Below are positions 51,801-61,349 of a stretch of 64,000 nt of DNA, piece by piece. Below the pieces are notes generated by a model. The model was not told the DNA's origin. It saw nothing but the letters and a program-made list of their open reading frames with translations, and ran no database searches. The position numbers and the translations under genes were made by a program. Each line of letters begins with the position of its first letter. Position 1 is the stretch's first letter. The stretch is taken from positions 4,055,001 through 4,119,000 of the forward strand of contig NZ_CP013118.1 of assembly GCF_001443605.1 (NCBI RefSeq), in the 5' to 3' direction. The DNA is from Salinivirga cyanobacteriivorans. Lineage in GTDB: Bacteria > Bacteroidota > Bacteroidia > Bacteroidales > Salinivirgaceae.

Positions 51801-53693
51801 TGTAGAGTCCAGATAGGTCTCATATCCGTCTAATGAAACAGCAGCACCTTCGATACCTGTACCCAGGTCACTTGAGGTAATAGTTCCGCTTACTGAATAA
51901 GTAGGAATAGGAGTAATTGTGGCATCAGCTACAACAGTGTCTTCTTCTAGAACTGTAACGTCAGTTAAAACATTTGTTTCATAGCCAAATTTACTGAATT
52001 CCACATCATAGGTGCCGGGTATCAGATATGGGAAAATATATTCACCTGCTGCATCTGTGACAGTGGAAGAGTAAGAACCTACAATTTGCACATTTACACC
52101 TTCAACCGGGGTGCCTGAGCTTGTCACAGTTCCTGTAAGGCCACCCAGTCCGGCTGTAGAAAAGAACAATGTTGTATTGGGTACCCAACTTATTACATCG
52201 CCATCAACTCCTGAAAGGTCATCTGAAAATTCAGTGTCGGAATTGTATTCCATTGTGCAATTGGACTCAGGTATTTCAGTTCCGTAAAACTCATCGCTTG
52301 AAGAGTGATATTCGTCCTCAAAAACCCTGTATGTGTAAATCACCAAATTTCCGCCACCGTAGATATACGGGGTTGACAGTGGAATAGGAATAATGTTCCT
52401 TCCTGCCGGGAAACTTACTGTGTCATCATAAACAAGAACCAATGATGCAGGGTCAATCCATCCACCATCCATTGTAGTTTGGTCGGTTTCGCCAATCCAA
52501 ATTTTTACTGGTCTTCCTTCTGCAAGGTTAGTTGAGAAATTATTTTCATAAGCAATGGTTTCCAGTATTCCTCCGTTTATCCCCAACTGTTCTGGTGTGT
52601 AAATAGTTTGGGAAGCGCTGTTTTTATAGAAGAAATCAAATGGAATTCTGCTGGGTGGGAAGGTTTCATCCATTCCTACCTGGGCAGTATAAACGTCACT
52701 TGACTGGATGATTAATTCCATGGTTTCTGTCTCATTATCAGACATGTTCATGTCGTCACCGTAGTCTATAACACCTTTAACTACTATGGTATCTGGTGCT
52801 GCAGGTGTAAATGAGAGTGAAACGGTATCAATTGCAGCAGGGTCGATATCAACTCCGCTAACTGAGCTTAATACTGTACCTCCGGCTGTATCAATTAAAT
52901 TGAATGTATAATCTGCTCCCGGGACAATCTCTGTACCAATGTTTTCCAGAATGATGTCGAAGGTTTTTTCTTCGCCAACAGTAGCAAATGGTGATCCTAA
53001 TAAATCCAGTGCACTCAGGTTATATGGATCTGGTTCAAATATATGTATGTTATCAATTCCTACGTACCATGCCCATGCGTCAGCATCGTCATATACAAAT
53101 TTTACCTGACAATTGGCATTTATATAGCTAGTTATGTCAATTGAAACACTTTCAGCTTCAGCTGCAGTTCCATGGTCTTCATCCCACGTTAATACATTTT
53201 GCCAATCGGTTCCATCAAATACCTCAACAGCGAAATAATCACCTCCATCTGTTGAAATGTCATTATACCGTGCATCAAATTCGAGTTTAATTCCGGTTGC
53301 GCTTGAACAGTCGAAAACAGGCGAAATTAACTCTCCTGATGTTGGATTACCGGATCCGTTTGCATCACTGTCAATCACAGCGAGCCCTGTAAATGGGAAA
53401 TGGCTGTCAGTTTCTGCCCAAAACCAACCTGGGAAAGATCCTGAACCAGTATTGTTGATCGTCCAGGTTGCTGGTATTTCAGTATCAAAAGTTTCTGTTA
53501 AATAGTCAACTTTTGAGGGAATGTTTACATTGGATTTAAAGGGAACAAAAAAGTTTTTGTTTAAATCCTGTTTCTCTCCTTGTACCACCTCTTTTTTGTC
53601 GAAATGGTTCACGATTTTTCCGTATTGCTGTGCATCGACAGTAAAAGAAAATACACAGAATACCATTAATAATGATAAAAATCTGTTTCTCAT
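48825..53693 (-). CDS. 1622-residue T9SS-exported multidomain protein
   Basis: Giant surface protein. After a signal peptide (residues 1-22), a MAM/adhesin-like module lies at about 60-215 and a CARDB-like module at 215-330. Carboxypeptidase-regulatory-like beta-domains lie at about 518-680, 978-1075 and 1390-1545. A Rossmann-like segment (about 1095-1320: SVLVVDHDASN, YDAIIWFTGEGWQNG, GGKLFLSSQDYVWD) looks like a degenerate glutamine-amidotransferase/ThuA fold. The last ~75 residues (IYPNPSNGVINIS ... KVITKPIIIE) are the type A T9SS sorting domain. No peptidase catalytic motif found, so it is probably structural or binding. Monocistronic between two terminators. Confidence 0.85.
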   Translation of the reverse strand: MRNRFLSLLMVFCVFSFTVDAQQYGKIVNHFDKKEVVQGEKQDLNKNFFVPFKSNVNIPSKVDYLTETFDTEIPATWTINNTGSGSFPGWFWAETDSHFPFTGLAVIDSDANGSGNPTSGELISPVFDCSSATGIKLEFDARYNDISTDGGDYFAVEVFDGTDWQNVLTWDEDHGTAAEAESVSIDITSYINANCQVKFVYDDADAWAWYVGIDNIHIFEPDPYNLSALDLLGSPFATVGEEKTFDIILENIGTEIVPGADYTFNLIDTAGGTVLSSVSGVDIDPAAIDTVSLSFTPAAPDTIVVKGVIDYGDDMNMSDNETETMELIIQSSDVYTAQVGMDETFPPSRIPFDFFYKNSASQTIYTPEQLGINGGILETIAYENNFSTNLAEGRPVKIWIGETDQTTMDGGWIDPASLVLVYDDTVSFPAGRNIIPIPLSTPYIYGGGNLVIYTYRVFEDEYHSSSDEFYGTEIPESNCTMEYNSDTEFSDDLSGVDGDVISWVPNTTLFFSTAGLGGLTGTVTSSGTPVEGVNVQIVGSYSSTVTDAAGEYIFPYLIPGTYDVEFSKFGYETNVLTDVTVLEEDTVVADATITPIPTYSVSGTITSSDLGTGIEGAAVSLDGYETYLDSTDASGVFTITDVYGGTRDYLMTVSYPGYTTYQDTITVVDGDLTGVDVVLEEIPYPPIGVNAYINPSDEAVVTWLEPGTQIPAEFRYDNGVQTGQLGSSGGTDNTVLGSVHRVNAQLHEVSWFTTAEGGPHTTVNVFIFDLDESGEPTNNVLYSAMAVPNTDMDWTVHTLADPVNAPNGFMIAISYAGFAGLGTTDPDDDYPYTDNTHYYSSDYTTGEFLTVESLGDPTLEKPFMIRAFGYEMGKNGYTPGIAKAHKGNQNHSLKMITNEPVVTEGPVFSDLSNGKELIDYTVYRLQEGQDMVDWVEIGTNVVDTSFIDTDWATQTFGLYQYAVVANYTNGVYSDPTLSNVLPKDMTVDYTVNITTNTSEDATGAIVTLTNQDADPTHVYTLTADASGVVFDSVWRGTYDIVVEKPGFEVYSESSIAIEEPGLTNDVELIEIIEEPYGLTVEQDGNVANFSWNGSFAGSVLVVDHDASNAVDFTDDWAYIQPVLDANEVDYTYYEADATSYDGPDLATMQEYDAIIWFTGEGWQNGQTLTTTDETNLASYLDGGGKLFLSSQDYVWDVYSQADTYTFNAGQFPYDYLGVVSVAQDVWWQSGGESLDHVGTAGSSAEGFSFTCDDIYTTTKEGLSCDQITDHNAMDMLTITTAPEGLVAIQNSNTVFWAGSFASVTDEQVRGDLLMAILDYLATSKKADEGKALQSYSVYLDDMTTPVATGITDSTYQFTDLSLGTYTAGVKSIYESGESSVVSVDFEIMGEVTFVVQDEDGNTMEGAMVTMEGNDHMTDVNGEVSMMMTAGEHSYTVSMLGYDDVSGTIMVDAMSMTETITMIASEYTVTFEAMYDGTTALEGVEIDIDSEYMLTTDASGIATVALTNGTYSYTATLTDYYDYTGSFDVANTDMTITMNMTPVGINDANARSLSIYPNPSNGVINISSEGQFDIAILNSVGQVIYSNEFTDKTEIDLGNSAAGVYFIRIASDEKVITKPIIIE

Positions 53694-53997
53694 AGTGAAT
53701 AAATTTAATTAGTGATGGTTAGAATTAGCTGTTATTATTTAGATTCTGACTATTGACCCCGTTTAACTTAACATTTAGTTAAGGTTTTGATATTCACCAT
53801 GGTCAAGGTAAACAAAAAAAACGCAAAAGTCAATTTTTTTGCGTTTTTTTTATTGTTAGCTAATGTATTTTTGGGATGTGAGTTTATGATTCAACTCTAA
53901 TAAATAGTGCGTATGAAAAGCTGTTTTAGTTGTTCGTATGCAGCAACGAAAATTTTTTATTTAAGTTTATTCAAAATAATTGTATGCAAATGATATT
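53694..53997. other. Intergenic region with bidirectional terminator
   Basis: CGCAAAA (53822-53828) pairs with TTTTGCG (53837-53843) flanked by A and T runs, fitting a terminator for the upstream YwqK-repeat gene (minus strand) or read-through control. Nothing else noted. Confidence 0.6.
53814..53851. terminator. Hairpin terminator with A and T runs
   Basis: The stem CGCAAAA/TTTTGCG with surrounding A8 and T8 runs is symmetric, so it can act on both strands. It follows the YwqK-repeat gene by about 150 bases on the minus strand. Confidence 0.7.
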
Positions 53998-55737
53998 CTA
54001 TTCCTTCTTTTGCGACTTCTTATTTACTTTTGTTTTAACAAGCTTATCCTCTTTAAAAACAGCTTCATAAATCACTTCTCCATCTGGTTTCATGTACTGG
54101 ATGGTCCCATGTTTTTTGCCATTTTTAAAGTTTTTAATGCTCTCAACAGTTCCATATTTATAGCGTGTAGTCCATTGCCCGTCTGGCCGGCCGTTTTCAT
54201 AGTTTTCTTCTCTGATAATAAGTTCCGGGTTTCGCAGGTCGTAATACAACCATTCGCCTTCTTTTTTACCATCAAGGTAGGTCCCCGATACAGTTAGTTT
54301 TCCATTTTCCTGCCAGCTTTTAAATGATCCGTTCAAAGAACTGTCTTTGAATGTTTTTAATAGTTTCTTATTTCCATTTTCATACCAGTACATGGCTTTG
54401 CCTTCATTGATATTGTTACTGTAGTTTACCGCGTATGATTTTTGCCCGTTTTCGTACCAGCCTTCCCATAATCCATGCATTTGCCCATTCAGAAATGTAC
54501 CTTTGTGCTTTAGTTGGCCGTTTTGGTACCATGTTTTCCATATACCGTTTTCAGTTCCGTCTGAGAATATACCTTTTTTAAAGATGCTTCCATCTTCGTA
54601 AAAGTATTGCCATAAGCTGTCTTTGACCCCCATATCATAAAATCCGGTTTTCCAAACAGCGCCGTTGCTATACCACCATGTCCACTGTCCATCCATATGT
54701 CCTTTTTTATAATATCCTTCGTTTCCTTTTTGGCCATCAGTGCGGTAAAAAGTCCATTTGCCATGCTGCAGGGAGTCTTTAAAATGGCCTTTCATATCTA
54801 CAGAGCCATCTTCAAAGTACCATTCTGCATCGCCATCGGGTCTTCCGTTTTTAAACTGCATTTTACGCTGTAAGTCCCCATTTTTGTTATATTCCCTTAG
54901 CTCTCCATGGTATTTGTCATTTTTAAATTCGGCCATGCGCAGTAATTGGCCATCCGGTGTCCAAAAGGTCCATTTCCCCTCTCTCTGGCCATCTTCAAGT
55001 ATTCCAATCATACGTTTCTGCCCATTTTTATACCACTCTACATTCTTACCCGATTGGTAATTATGACGACTCATTTTCTCTCCTGTGCGAAACCATTGCA
55101 TCCACTCACCTACCTGTTCGCCCAGTTTATACTGTCCTTCACTTTTTTTGTTGCCATTGCTGTACCAGGTTGTCCAATCGCCGTGTGGCAGGCTGTCTTT
55201 GTACATCCCCTTCTCGGCCGGCAGTTGTTCGTTATAGTAGGTGATATATTTTCCATTACCGTTTTCTACTATTTGTTCTCCAGATTTATTCCAGTGATTT
55301 ACAAGGTAGGGGTCGCCATTTTTAAAATATGTTTCACTTTTTTTATGGCCATCTTTGTAATAGTTAATCCAAAGGCTGTCTTTTAGATTGTTCTTATAGT
55401 AACCAACCTCTTCTTTTTTGCCGTTGCTATACCACGCTTCGTATTTTCCGGTACGAAGACCATTTTTAAAATAGCCGCGATTTTCAATTTGTCCGTTATC
55501 GTAATAATAAATTACTTCTCCATGCACAACACCTTTTTTGAATTCGGTAACCTGAATAAGGTTCCCTTTTTTGTCAAAGTATTGCCATCTGCCATTTTCA
55601 AATCCGTTTTTCATGTTCCCTTTCATGGCTATATTGCCATTTTTCCACTTTTTTTCTACAGACCTGATTTGAGCATCTAATGAATTGATATTAAAGAATA
55701 TTGCAATAGCAAAAATTAAAATGAAGACTCTGTTCAT
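53998..55737 (-). CDS. Exported YwqK/MORN_2-type repeat protein
   Basis: 579 residues from the ATG at 55737, chosen because it gives a signal peptide (MNRVFILIFAIAIFFNINSLDAQ); an upstream frame to 55809 would place this inside the protein. Almost the entire mature part is made of ~22-24-residue repeats of the form G.W..WY.NG....G.Y..G...G, at least twenty copies. This is the pattern of the MORN_2/YwqK family (antitoxin-like annotation is historical). A Lys-rich tail ends it. Ordered single-chain beta-ladder, probably a periplasmic or surface scaffold. Confidence 0.85.
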   Translation of the reverse strand: MNRVFILIFAIAIFFNINSLDAQIRSVEKKWKNGNIAMKGNMKNGFENGRWQYFDKKGNLIQVTEFKKGVVHGEVIYYYDNGQIENRGYFKNGLRTGKYEAWYSNGKKEEVGYYKNNLKDSLWINYYKDGHKKSETYFKNGDPYLVNHWNKSGEQIVENGNGKYITYYNEQLPAEKGMYKDSLPHGDWTTWYSNGNKKSEGQYKLGEQVGEWMQWFRTGEKMSRHNYQSGKNVEWYKNGQKRMIGILEDGQREGKWTFWTPDGQLLRMAEFKNDKYHGELREYNKNGDLQRKMQFKNGRPDGDAEWYFEDGSVDMKGHFKDSLQHGKWTFYRTDGQKGNEGYYKKGHMDGQWTWWYSNGAVWKTGFYDMGVKDSLWQYFYEDGSIFKKGIFSDGTENGIWKTWYQNGQLKHKGTFLNGQMHGLWEGWYENGQKSYAVNYSNNINEGKAMYWYENGNKKLLKTFKDSSLNGSFKSWQENGKLTVSGTYLDGKKEGEWLYYDLRNPELIIREENYENGRPDGQWTTRYKYGTVESIKNFKNGKKHGTIQYMKPDGEVIYEAVFKEDKLVKTKVNKKSQKKE

Positions 55738-55859
55738 GATAACAAGTTTAAAATTGTATGGTGCGAATTTACCCAAAATGCCCATAAAGCCGAAAAAAAA
55801 ATCTCTCATTTATGACGAAAAACATGACAAAAAGCATTCGAGATGTGGCAAAAACACTA

Positions 55860-55867
55860 TACATTTG
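55860..55867 (+). promoter_or_regulatory. Candidate -7 element for mutAB
   Basis: TACATTTG matches TAnnTTTG, 24 bases before the mutA start, in the divergent space next to the YwqK-repeat gene. Confidence 0.45.
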
Positions 55868-55891
55868 CAATCTAATTAAAAACAGCCACTT

Positions 55892-57769
55892 ATGTCAAAA
55901 GCCAACGAAACAACAAAGTTGTCTGAACAGTTTCCGCCAATTTCGAAAGAGAAATGGATGGAAAAAATTGCAGCGGACCTAAAGGGTGCCGATTACAACA
56001 AAAAACTTGTATGGCACACTCAGGAAGGGTTCGATGTCGAACCATTTTACAGAGAAGAAGATTTAAAAGAATTGGCCTATTTGGATTGTAATCCCGGCGA
56101 ATTCCCGTTTGTCAGAGGAAATAAAATTCAGAATAATGATTGGCTGATTCGTCAGGATATCGATGCTTCTGATGTCAGCAAGGCCAACAAAGAAGCACTC
56201 ACAGTTCTCAATAAAGGTGCGGAATCACTGGGTTTTAAATTTGCAGAGGGTCAGAATGTTTCGATGAAAGACATCGAGGTTTTACTGCAGGATATCTGCC
56301 TCGAAGCTATTGAAGTTAACTTTATTGCTCCACATGATGCTTTAAATATTGTAAGCCTGTTTGTTGATTATGTGAAAGGACAAAATAAAGACATCAATGA
56401 TATTCGTGCTTCTGTAAATTTTGACCCTATTGGTCATTTTGCATTATACGGAAAATTTTGTACCGATGAACAAGAGTTGTTCGCTGAGGCCAAATCGCTG
56501 ATGGAAAAAACAAAAAATACTCCGGCAATTAGGCCCATTACAGTACACAGTAATTACTTTAAAAATGCTGGTGTTACTATTGTGGAAGAACTGGGTATTG
56601 CATTGGCCATGGGAAGCGAATACCTTGCCAGACTTACTGAGCAGGGATTAAATGCTACAGATATCAATGCCAATATGCGTTTCCATTTTGGAGTTGGCAC
56701 AAACTACTTTATGGAGATTGCAAAATTCAGAGCTGCCCGATACATGTGGGCTCAAATTGCGCACAAATATGGCATTGAAAAGGCTGATTGTAAGATGCAC
56801 ATTCATGCACAAACCAGTACCTGGAGCATGTCGGTATACGACCCTTACGTAAATACTTTACGTTCTACTACAGAAGCTATGTCGGCCACGTTGGGTGGTT
56901 TGGAGTCGCTTACCGTTGATCCTTTTAATTTTTATGAAAAATCTACGGTGCAATCTGAGCGTATCGCACGAAACCAGCAAATTATTCTGAAAGAAGAATC
57001 ATATTTCAAAAATATAGTTGACCCGGCAGGTGGCTCATACTATATTGAAACACTTACGCATAAATTAATTCAGGAAGCCTGGAAAATATTCCTGAATATA
57101 GAAAATGAAGGTGGTTTTGTTACTTCATACAGAAAGGGAGACTTTCAAAATCGCTTGAGTGATACCGTAAAGACAAGGGCAAAACAAATTGCTTTACGCA
57201 AAGAGAAGTTCCTCGGTACAAATGAGTTTCCCAATTTTGAGGAAACCAAAGAAAATATGCCTGCCGAACTTTTCGAGGCAAAAGACTATACTTCCGAAAA
57301 TGCCGAAACACAAGGGTTGGTTATTTATCGCGGTCCACAAGAGTTTGAACGCATGCGTTATCGTACCGATACATGGGCTAAAAATAATAAACGCCCCAGA
57401 GTATTCATGTTAACGTACGGAAACCTTGCAATGCGGCTTGCACGTTCACAGTTTTCTCAAAATTTCTTTGCGATGGGCGGATTTGAAACCATCGATAACC
57501 ATGGATTTGAATCTGTAGAAGCAGGTGTTAAGGCTGCGCTGGATAAAGACGCCGATATTGTGGTGCTGTGTAGTTCAGATGATGAATATCCGAATATTGC
57601 GCCCGAAGCTGTAAAAATGCTCGATGGAAAGGCTACCATTGTGGTAGCAGGTTATCCAAAAGATAGCATTGAGCAACTCAAGGAGGCTGGTGTGAAACAT
57701 TTTATTCACATCAAGTCAAATGTACTGGAAACACTTGAACATTTCCAAAAGCAGCTTGGACTATTGTAA
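55892..57769 (+). CDS. mutA: Methylmalonyl-CoA mutase small subunit
   Basis: 625 residues. Structural, non-catalytic partner of MutB in the B12-dependent interconversion of succinyl-CoA and methylmalonyl-CoA. The TIM-barrel half contains FHFGVGTNYFMEIAKFRAAR and HAQTSTWSMSVYDPYVN. The C-terminal cobalamin-like domain (ARSQFSQNFFAMGGFETI) lacks the DxHxxG base-off motif, as expected for the small subunit. 32 bases separate it from mutB. The pathway serves propionate production or use in anaerobic Bacteroidota. Confidence 0.95.
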   Translation: MSKANETTKLSEQFPPISKEKWMEKIAADLKGADYNKKLVWHTQEGFDVEPFYREEDLKELAYLDCNPGEFPFVRGNKIQNNDWLIRQDIDASDVSKANKEALTVLNKGAESLGFKFAEGQNVSMKDIEVLLQDICLEAIEVNFIAPHDALNIVSLFVDYVKGQNKDINDIRASVNFDPIGHFALYGKFCTDEQELFAEAKSLMEKTKNTPAIRPITVHSNYFKNAGVTIVEELGIALAMGSEYLARLTEQGLNATDINANMRFHFGVGTNYFMEIAKFRAARYMWAQIAHKYGIEKADCKMHIHAQTSTWSMSVYDPYVNTLRSTTEAMSATLGGLESLTVDPFNFYEKSTVQSERIARNQQIILKEESYFKNIVDPAGGSYYIETLTHKLIQEAWKIFLNIENEGGFVTSYRKGDFQNRLSDTVKTRAKQIALRKEKFLGTNEFPNFEETKENMPAELFEAKDYTSENAETQGLVIYRGPQEFERMRYRTDTWAKNNKRPRVFMLTYGNLAMRLARSQFSQNFFAMGGFETIDNHGFESVEAGVKAALDKDADIVVLCSSDDEYPNIAPEAVKMLDGKATIVVAGYPKDSIEQLKEAGVKHFIHIKSNVLETLEHFQKQLGLL

Positions 57770-57801
57770 TTGCGGATTATAAAAACTGAAATCAGAAAAT
57801 T

Positions 57802-59952
57802 ATGAGACCTAAATTTAACGATATAGACCTGACCAAAAAGACGTCAGAGAACCCAACCGGGAAAACCTGGGAAAAAGCCCATAATATTAAAGCAAACTGG
57901 GATACACCAGAAAAAATTCCTGTTAAAGGTGCCTATAGCAAAGATGACCTTAAGCGAATGGAACACCTTAATTATGCGGCAGGAATGGCTCCTTACTTAA
58001 GAGGACCTTATTCGGCTATGTACGCCATGCGTCCATGGACAATCCGTCAATATGCCGGGTTTTCTACTGCAGAGGAGTCCAATGCTTTTTATCGCAGAAA
58101 CCTGGCTGCAGGGCAAAAGGGATTATCAATTGCTTTTGACCTTGCTACGCATCGCGGGTACGATTCTGACCACGAACGTGTGGTGGGTGATGTGGGAAAA
58201 GCAGGCGTAGCTGTAGATTCAATTGCCGACATGAAAATTTTGTTCGATGGCATACCATTGGATAAAATGTCTGTTTCAATGACTATGAATGGTGCTGTAC
58301 TGCCAGTTATGGCATTTTATATTGTAGCCGGACTGGAGCAGGGCGCAAGCCTTGAACAACTTTCAGGTACCATTCAGAATGATATCCTGAAAGAGTTTAT
58401 GGTGCGAAATACATACATCTATCCACCTGAATTCAGTATGCGCATTATCGCTGATATTTTCGAGTTTACCTCCAAGAATATGCCCAAGTTTAATTCAATC
58501 TCCATTTCCGGATACCATATGCAGGAGGCAGGTGCCACTGCTGATATCGAAATGGCTTACACTTTGGCAGACGGACTTGATTATATTCGTACCGGAATCA
58601 ACGCCGGAATGGAAGTAGATAAGTTTGCACCGCGTTTGTCGTTCTTCTGGGCTATTGGTATGAATCATTTCATGGAGATTGCTAAAATGCGTGCTGCTCG
58701 TATGATATGGGCTCAACTGGTTAAACAGTTCGATCCTAAGAACCCCAAATCTATGGCATTGCGTACTCACTCGCAAACTTCCGGATACAGCTTGCAGGAG
58801 CAGGATCCGTTTAACAATATTGCCCGTACAGCCGTTGAGGCTATGGGAGCTGCATTGGGTCACACCCAGTCGCTTCACACCAACGCGCTGGATGAGGCCA
58901 TTGCACTTCCAACCGATTTTAGTGCACGTATTGCCCGTAATACACAGCTTTACTTGCAAAATGAAACTCAAATCACACGTGCTGTAGACCCATGGGCCGG
59001 TTCTTATTATGTAGAATCACTCACACGTGATTTGTATAACCGTGCATGGGAGCACATTAATGAGATTGAAGGTATGGGTGGAATGTCTAAAGCCATCGAA
59101 ACCGGTGTCCCTAAAATGCGTATTGAGGAAGCTGCAGCACGCAAGCAGGCGCGAATCGACAGCGGTCGTGAAACCATTGTAGGTACCAATAAGTACCGTC
59201 TCGATAAAGAAGACCCAATTGAGATACTTGAGGTGGATAATACAGCGGTGCGTAAATCGCAGATTGAGCGATTAGAGAAACTGCGTGCCGAGCGCAATAA
59301 TGAAGAAGTGGAAAAAGCACTCAATGCACTTACCAAATGTGTGGAAACCGGAGAAGGTAACCTGCTCGAGCTCTCTATTGAGGCCGCTAAAAAGCGCGCC
59401 ACATTAGGCGAGATATCGCAGGCATGCGAAAAAGTTGTAGGACGTTATAAAGCAGTAATCAGATCTATTTCAGGCGTGTATTCATCAGAATCTAAAGATA
59501 GCAGTGACTTTGCCAAAGCCAAAGAGCTGTGTAGTAAATTTGCAGAACAGGAAGGCCGTCAGCCTCGTATTATGATAGCAAAAATGGGACAGGATGGCCA
59601 CGATCGTGGTGCCAAGGTAGTCGCCACCGGATATGCCGACATTGGCTTTGATGTGGATATTGGCCCACTTTTCCAAACACCCGAAGAAGCCGTGCGTGAT
59701 GCCATTGAAAACGATGTGCATATTTTAGGAGTATCATCACTGGCAGCGGGCCATAAAACCTTAATTCCTTCAGTAATGGAAGAGTTAAAGAAAAATGGCC
59801 GCGAAGACATCATGGTAATTGCCGGTGGAGTAATTCCACACCAGGATTATGATTTCCTTTACAATGCAGGTGTTTCAGCTATTTTTGGACCGGGAACATC
59901 TGTTCCAAAAGCTGCTGCTGAAATGCTTAAAATTTTGCTCGACGAAGAGTAG
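57802..59952 (+). CDS. mutB: Methylmalonyl-CoA mutase large (catalytic) subunit
   Basis: 716 residues. The substrate-binding barrel has [31 protein letters not shown] and [19 protein letters not shown]. The B12-binding domain has the base-off motif Asp598-x-His600-x-x-Gly603 in [11 protein letters not shown]. It forms a heterodimer with MutA. The helper GTPase MeaB and epimerase are not adjacent. Followed by a strong terminator. Confidence 0.97.
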   Translation: MRPKFNDIDLTKKTSENPTGKTWEKAHNIKANWDTPEKIPVKGAYSKDDLKRMEHLNYAAGMAPYLRGPYSAMYAMRPWTIRQYAGFSTAEESNAFYRRNLAAGQKGLSIAFDLATHRGYDSDHERVVGDVGKAGVAVDSIADMKILFDGIPLDKMSVSMTMNGAVLPVMAFYIVAGLEQGASLEQLSGTIQNDILKEFMVRNTYIYPPEFSMRIIADIFEFTSKNMPKFNSISISGYHMQEAGATADIEMAYTLADGLDYIRTGINAGMEVDKFAPRLSFFWAIGMNHFMEIAKMRAARMIWAQLVKQFDPKNPKSMALRTHSQTSGYSLQEQDPFNNIARTAVEAMGAALGHTQSLHTNALDEAIALPTDFSARIARNTQLYLQNETQITRAVDPWAGSYYVESLTRDLYNRAWEHINEIEGMGGMSKAIETGVPKMRIEEAAARKQARIDSGRETIVGTNKYRLDKEDPIEILEVDNTAVRKSQIERLEKLRAERNNEEVEKALNALTKCVETGEGNLLELSIEAAKKRATLGEISQACEKVVGRYKAVIRSISGVYSSESKDSSDFAKAKELCSKFAEQEGRQPRIMIAKMGQDGHDRGAKVVATGYADIGFDVDIGPLFQTPEEAVRDAIENDVHILGVSSLAAGHKTLIPSVMEELKKNGREDIMVIAGGVIPHQDYDFLYNAGVSAIFGPGTSVPKAAAEMLKILLDEE

Positions 59953-59974
59953 ATAAATCATCATATAAGATCAT

Positions 59975-60008
59975 AAAGCCGTTTCCATTGGGGACGGCTT
60001 TTTTTTTT
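59975..60008 (+). terminator. Terminator of mutAB
   Basis: AAGCCGT (59976-59982) pairs with ACGGCTT (59994-60000), followed by nine T. It lies 22 bases past mutB. Confidence 0.9.
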
Positions 60009-60143
60009 GAGCTGTAAATACCTGAATAATTAAAAAGGTTTGTGATTTATATTTTGCTAGCCGACTATTGTAGGATGTGTGATTTTTAGTAACTTAAGCA
60101 ATCTAAAGGAGCTTATGCCGTTAATTAATTAAAAAGAAATACC

Positions 60144-60536
60144 ATGGATCGAAAGCAAATAAGTTCAGGCAGTACATTTGAAAAGCAAGTCGGATATTCC
60201 AGGGCCATAGTAGATGGTAACTGGGCCTTTCTTGCCGGTACAACAGGATACGATTATGAAACAATGACCATTTCAGACGATATTGTTGCGCAAACCGAAC
60301 AATGTCTGAAGAACATTGAAGCGACCCTAAAAGAGGCCGAATTCAGTTTGAAAGACATCGTACGGGTGACCTACATTCTCCCGGAAAAAAGCGAATTTGA
60401 AAAATGTTGGCCTGTGCTTCGGAAATACCTTGGCGATATTAAGCCTGCTGCAACTATGATCTCAGCCGGTTTGGCCACTGATGAAATGAAAATTGAAATT
60501 GAGGTAACTGCCCTGAAACGCTCGGAGTGGTTTTGA
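60144..60536 (+). CDS. RidA/YjgF family protein
   Basis: 130 residues of the RidA fold, related to enzymes that deaminate reactive enamine/imine intermediates. Features are the N-terminal SGSTFEKQVGYSRAIVDGN, and the C-terminal conserved region YLGDIKPAATMISAGLATDEMKIEIEVTA. The classic Arg that binds substrate carboxylate in true RidA is not obvious; the protein belongs to a subfamily with the Rid fold (Rid4-7-like), so enamine deaminase activity is uncertain. It precedes the tRNA-Asp region. Confidence 0.88.
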   Translation: MDRKQISSGSTFEKQVGYSRAIVDGNWAFLAGTTGYDYETMTISDDIVAQTEQCLKNIEATLKEAEFSLKDIVRVTYILPEKSEFEKCWPVLRKYLGDIKPAATMISAGLATDEMKIEIEVTALKRSEWF

Positions 60537-60571
60537 TTTGAATAGTTAAGATCGATAGGGTTTCACTGCAT

Positions 60572-60603
60572 AAAAAAAGCTCCTGAAAGAATTCAGAAGC
60601 TTT
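60572..60603 (-). terminator. Terminator of tRNA-Asp copy 1
   Basis: On the minus strand AAGCTTCTGAA pairs with TTCAGGAGCTT (one mismatch) followed by seven T. Confidence 0.8.
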
Positions 60604-60616
60604 AGTGTCATTTAAG

Positions 60617-60690
60617 CGGTCTGGACGAGACTCGAACTCGCAACCCCCGGCGTGACAGGCCGGTATTCTAACCAATTGAACTACCAGACC
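60617..60690 (-). tRNA. tRNA-Asp (anticodon GTC), copy 1
   Basis: Folds as a standard cloverleaf of 74 bases on the minus strand. The 7-bp acceptor stem is GGTCTGG/CCAGACC, the D-arm region is TAGTTCAATTGGTTAGA, the anticodon loop is CTGTCAC, and the T-loop is TTCGAGT. No CCA is encoded. Anticodon GTC reads Asp codons. Identical to copy 2. Confidence 0.97.
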
Positions 60691-60995
60691 ATTGCTCAAT
60701 TGCGTGTGCAAAGAAATACTATTTTCTTTTAATCTCCAAACTTTACAATAAAATATTTTGATGTTTTTTTGCCTTTCTATCGCCCTGTTCATCATTTTCA
60801 GGATTTTAACCTCAGAAAAATATTTACTCAAATTCACATTCATCCGAAACTTTTTAAATAAAAAGGTCAACAATAGTTATAACCGATTATTATTGGGACA
60901 TTTTTTTTGAAATCGCCAGAAAAAAAGTGATTTTTCAAGTCAATTGCTATTAATTCGTTTAAACCTGATATTATAAAATTACATACAGATGACTT

Positions 60996-61140
60996 ACCAC
61001 GCCATTTATGGCGTGGGTTTAGGTAAGAATCAAGAGCGGTAAGGCTTCAGCCTTGAACCTAATCTATATAGAAAAAAGTTCCTGGCTTAAGCCCTAAGCA
61101 GCAACGGTAACTTGTCACCGCCATAAATGGCGGTGTATCA
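60996..61140. repeat. Palindromic element with paired CGCCAttTATGGCG-type hairpins
   Basis: Two outer stems, CCACGCCA/TGGCGTGG (60997-61016) and CACCGCCA/TGGCGGTG (61116-61135), share the CGCCA...TGGCG core. A central AAGGCT/AGCCTT hairpin lies at 61041-61054. No coding potential. This resembles REP or IS200/IS605-type recognition elements, but no transposase is nearby. Confidence 0.5.
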
Positions 61141-61349
61141 CAAAAATTACAACTTTGAAAACAAATTCAGATAAGAAATAGCTTGTATTTTTTCAATATA
61201 TATTGTAATAAGCACAAAAAACTATAAAGTTTCGGATAGTTGTGACTCAAATTATTAAATAAGCTTATTTGGTTTTTACACATATCCGTGTGAAAGATCA
61301 ATGCTGGCCTGTATGGGATAAAATAAAAAGAACAATGAAAAGTAGTGGT

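Larger units (their letters stand above)
60570..60712. repeat. 143-bp perfect direct repeat, copy 1 (tRNA-Asp and terminator)
   Basis: Base-for-base identical to 61495-61637. Includes the tRNA-Asp gene and its hairpin terminator. The spacing between copies is 925 bp. Confidence 0.95.

Noticed and set aside
53998-55737. Toxin-antitoxin system based on YwqK label
   Set aside because: Exported repeat protein with no adjacent toxin candidate.
60454-60873. Minus-strand open frame over tRNA-Asp copy 1
   Set aside because: It covers a tRNA gene and the end of ridA in antisense; the same peptide reappears over copy 2 only because of the 143-bp repeat.
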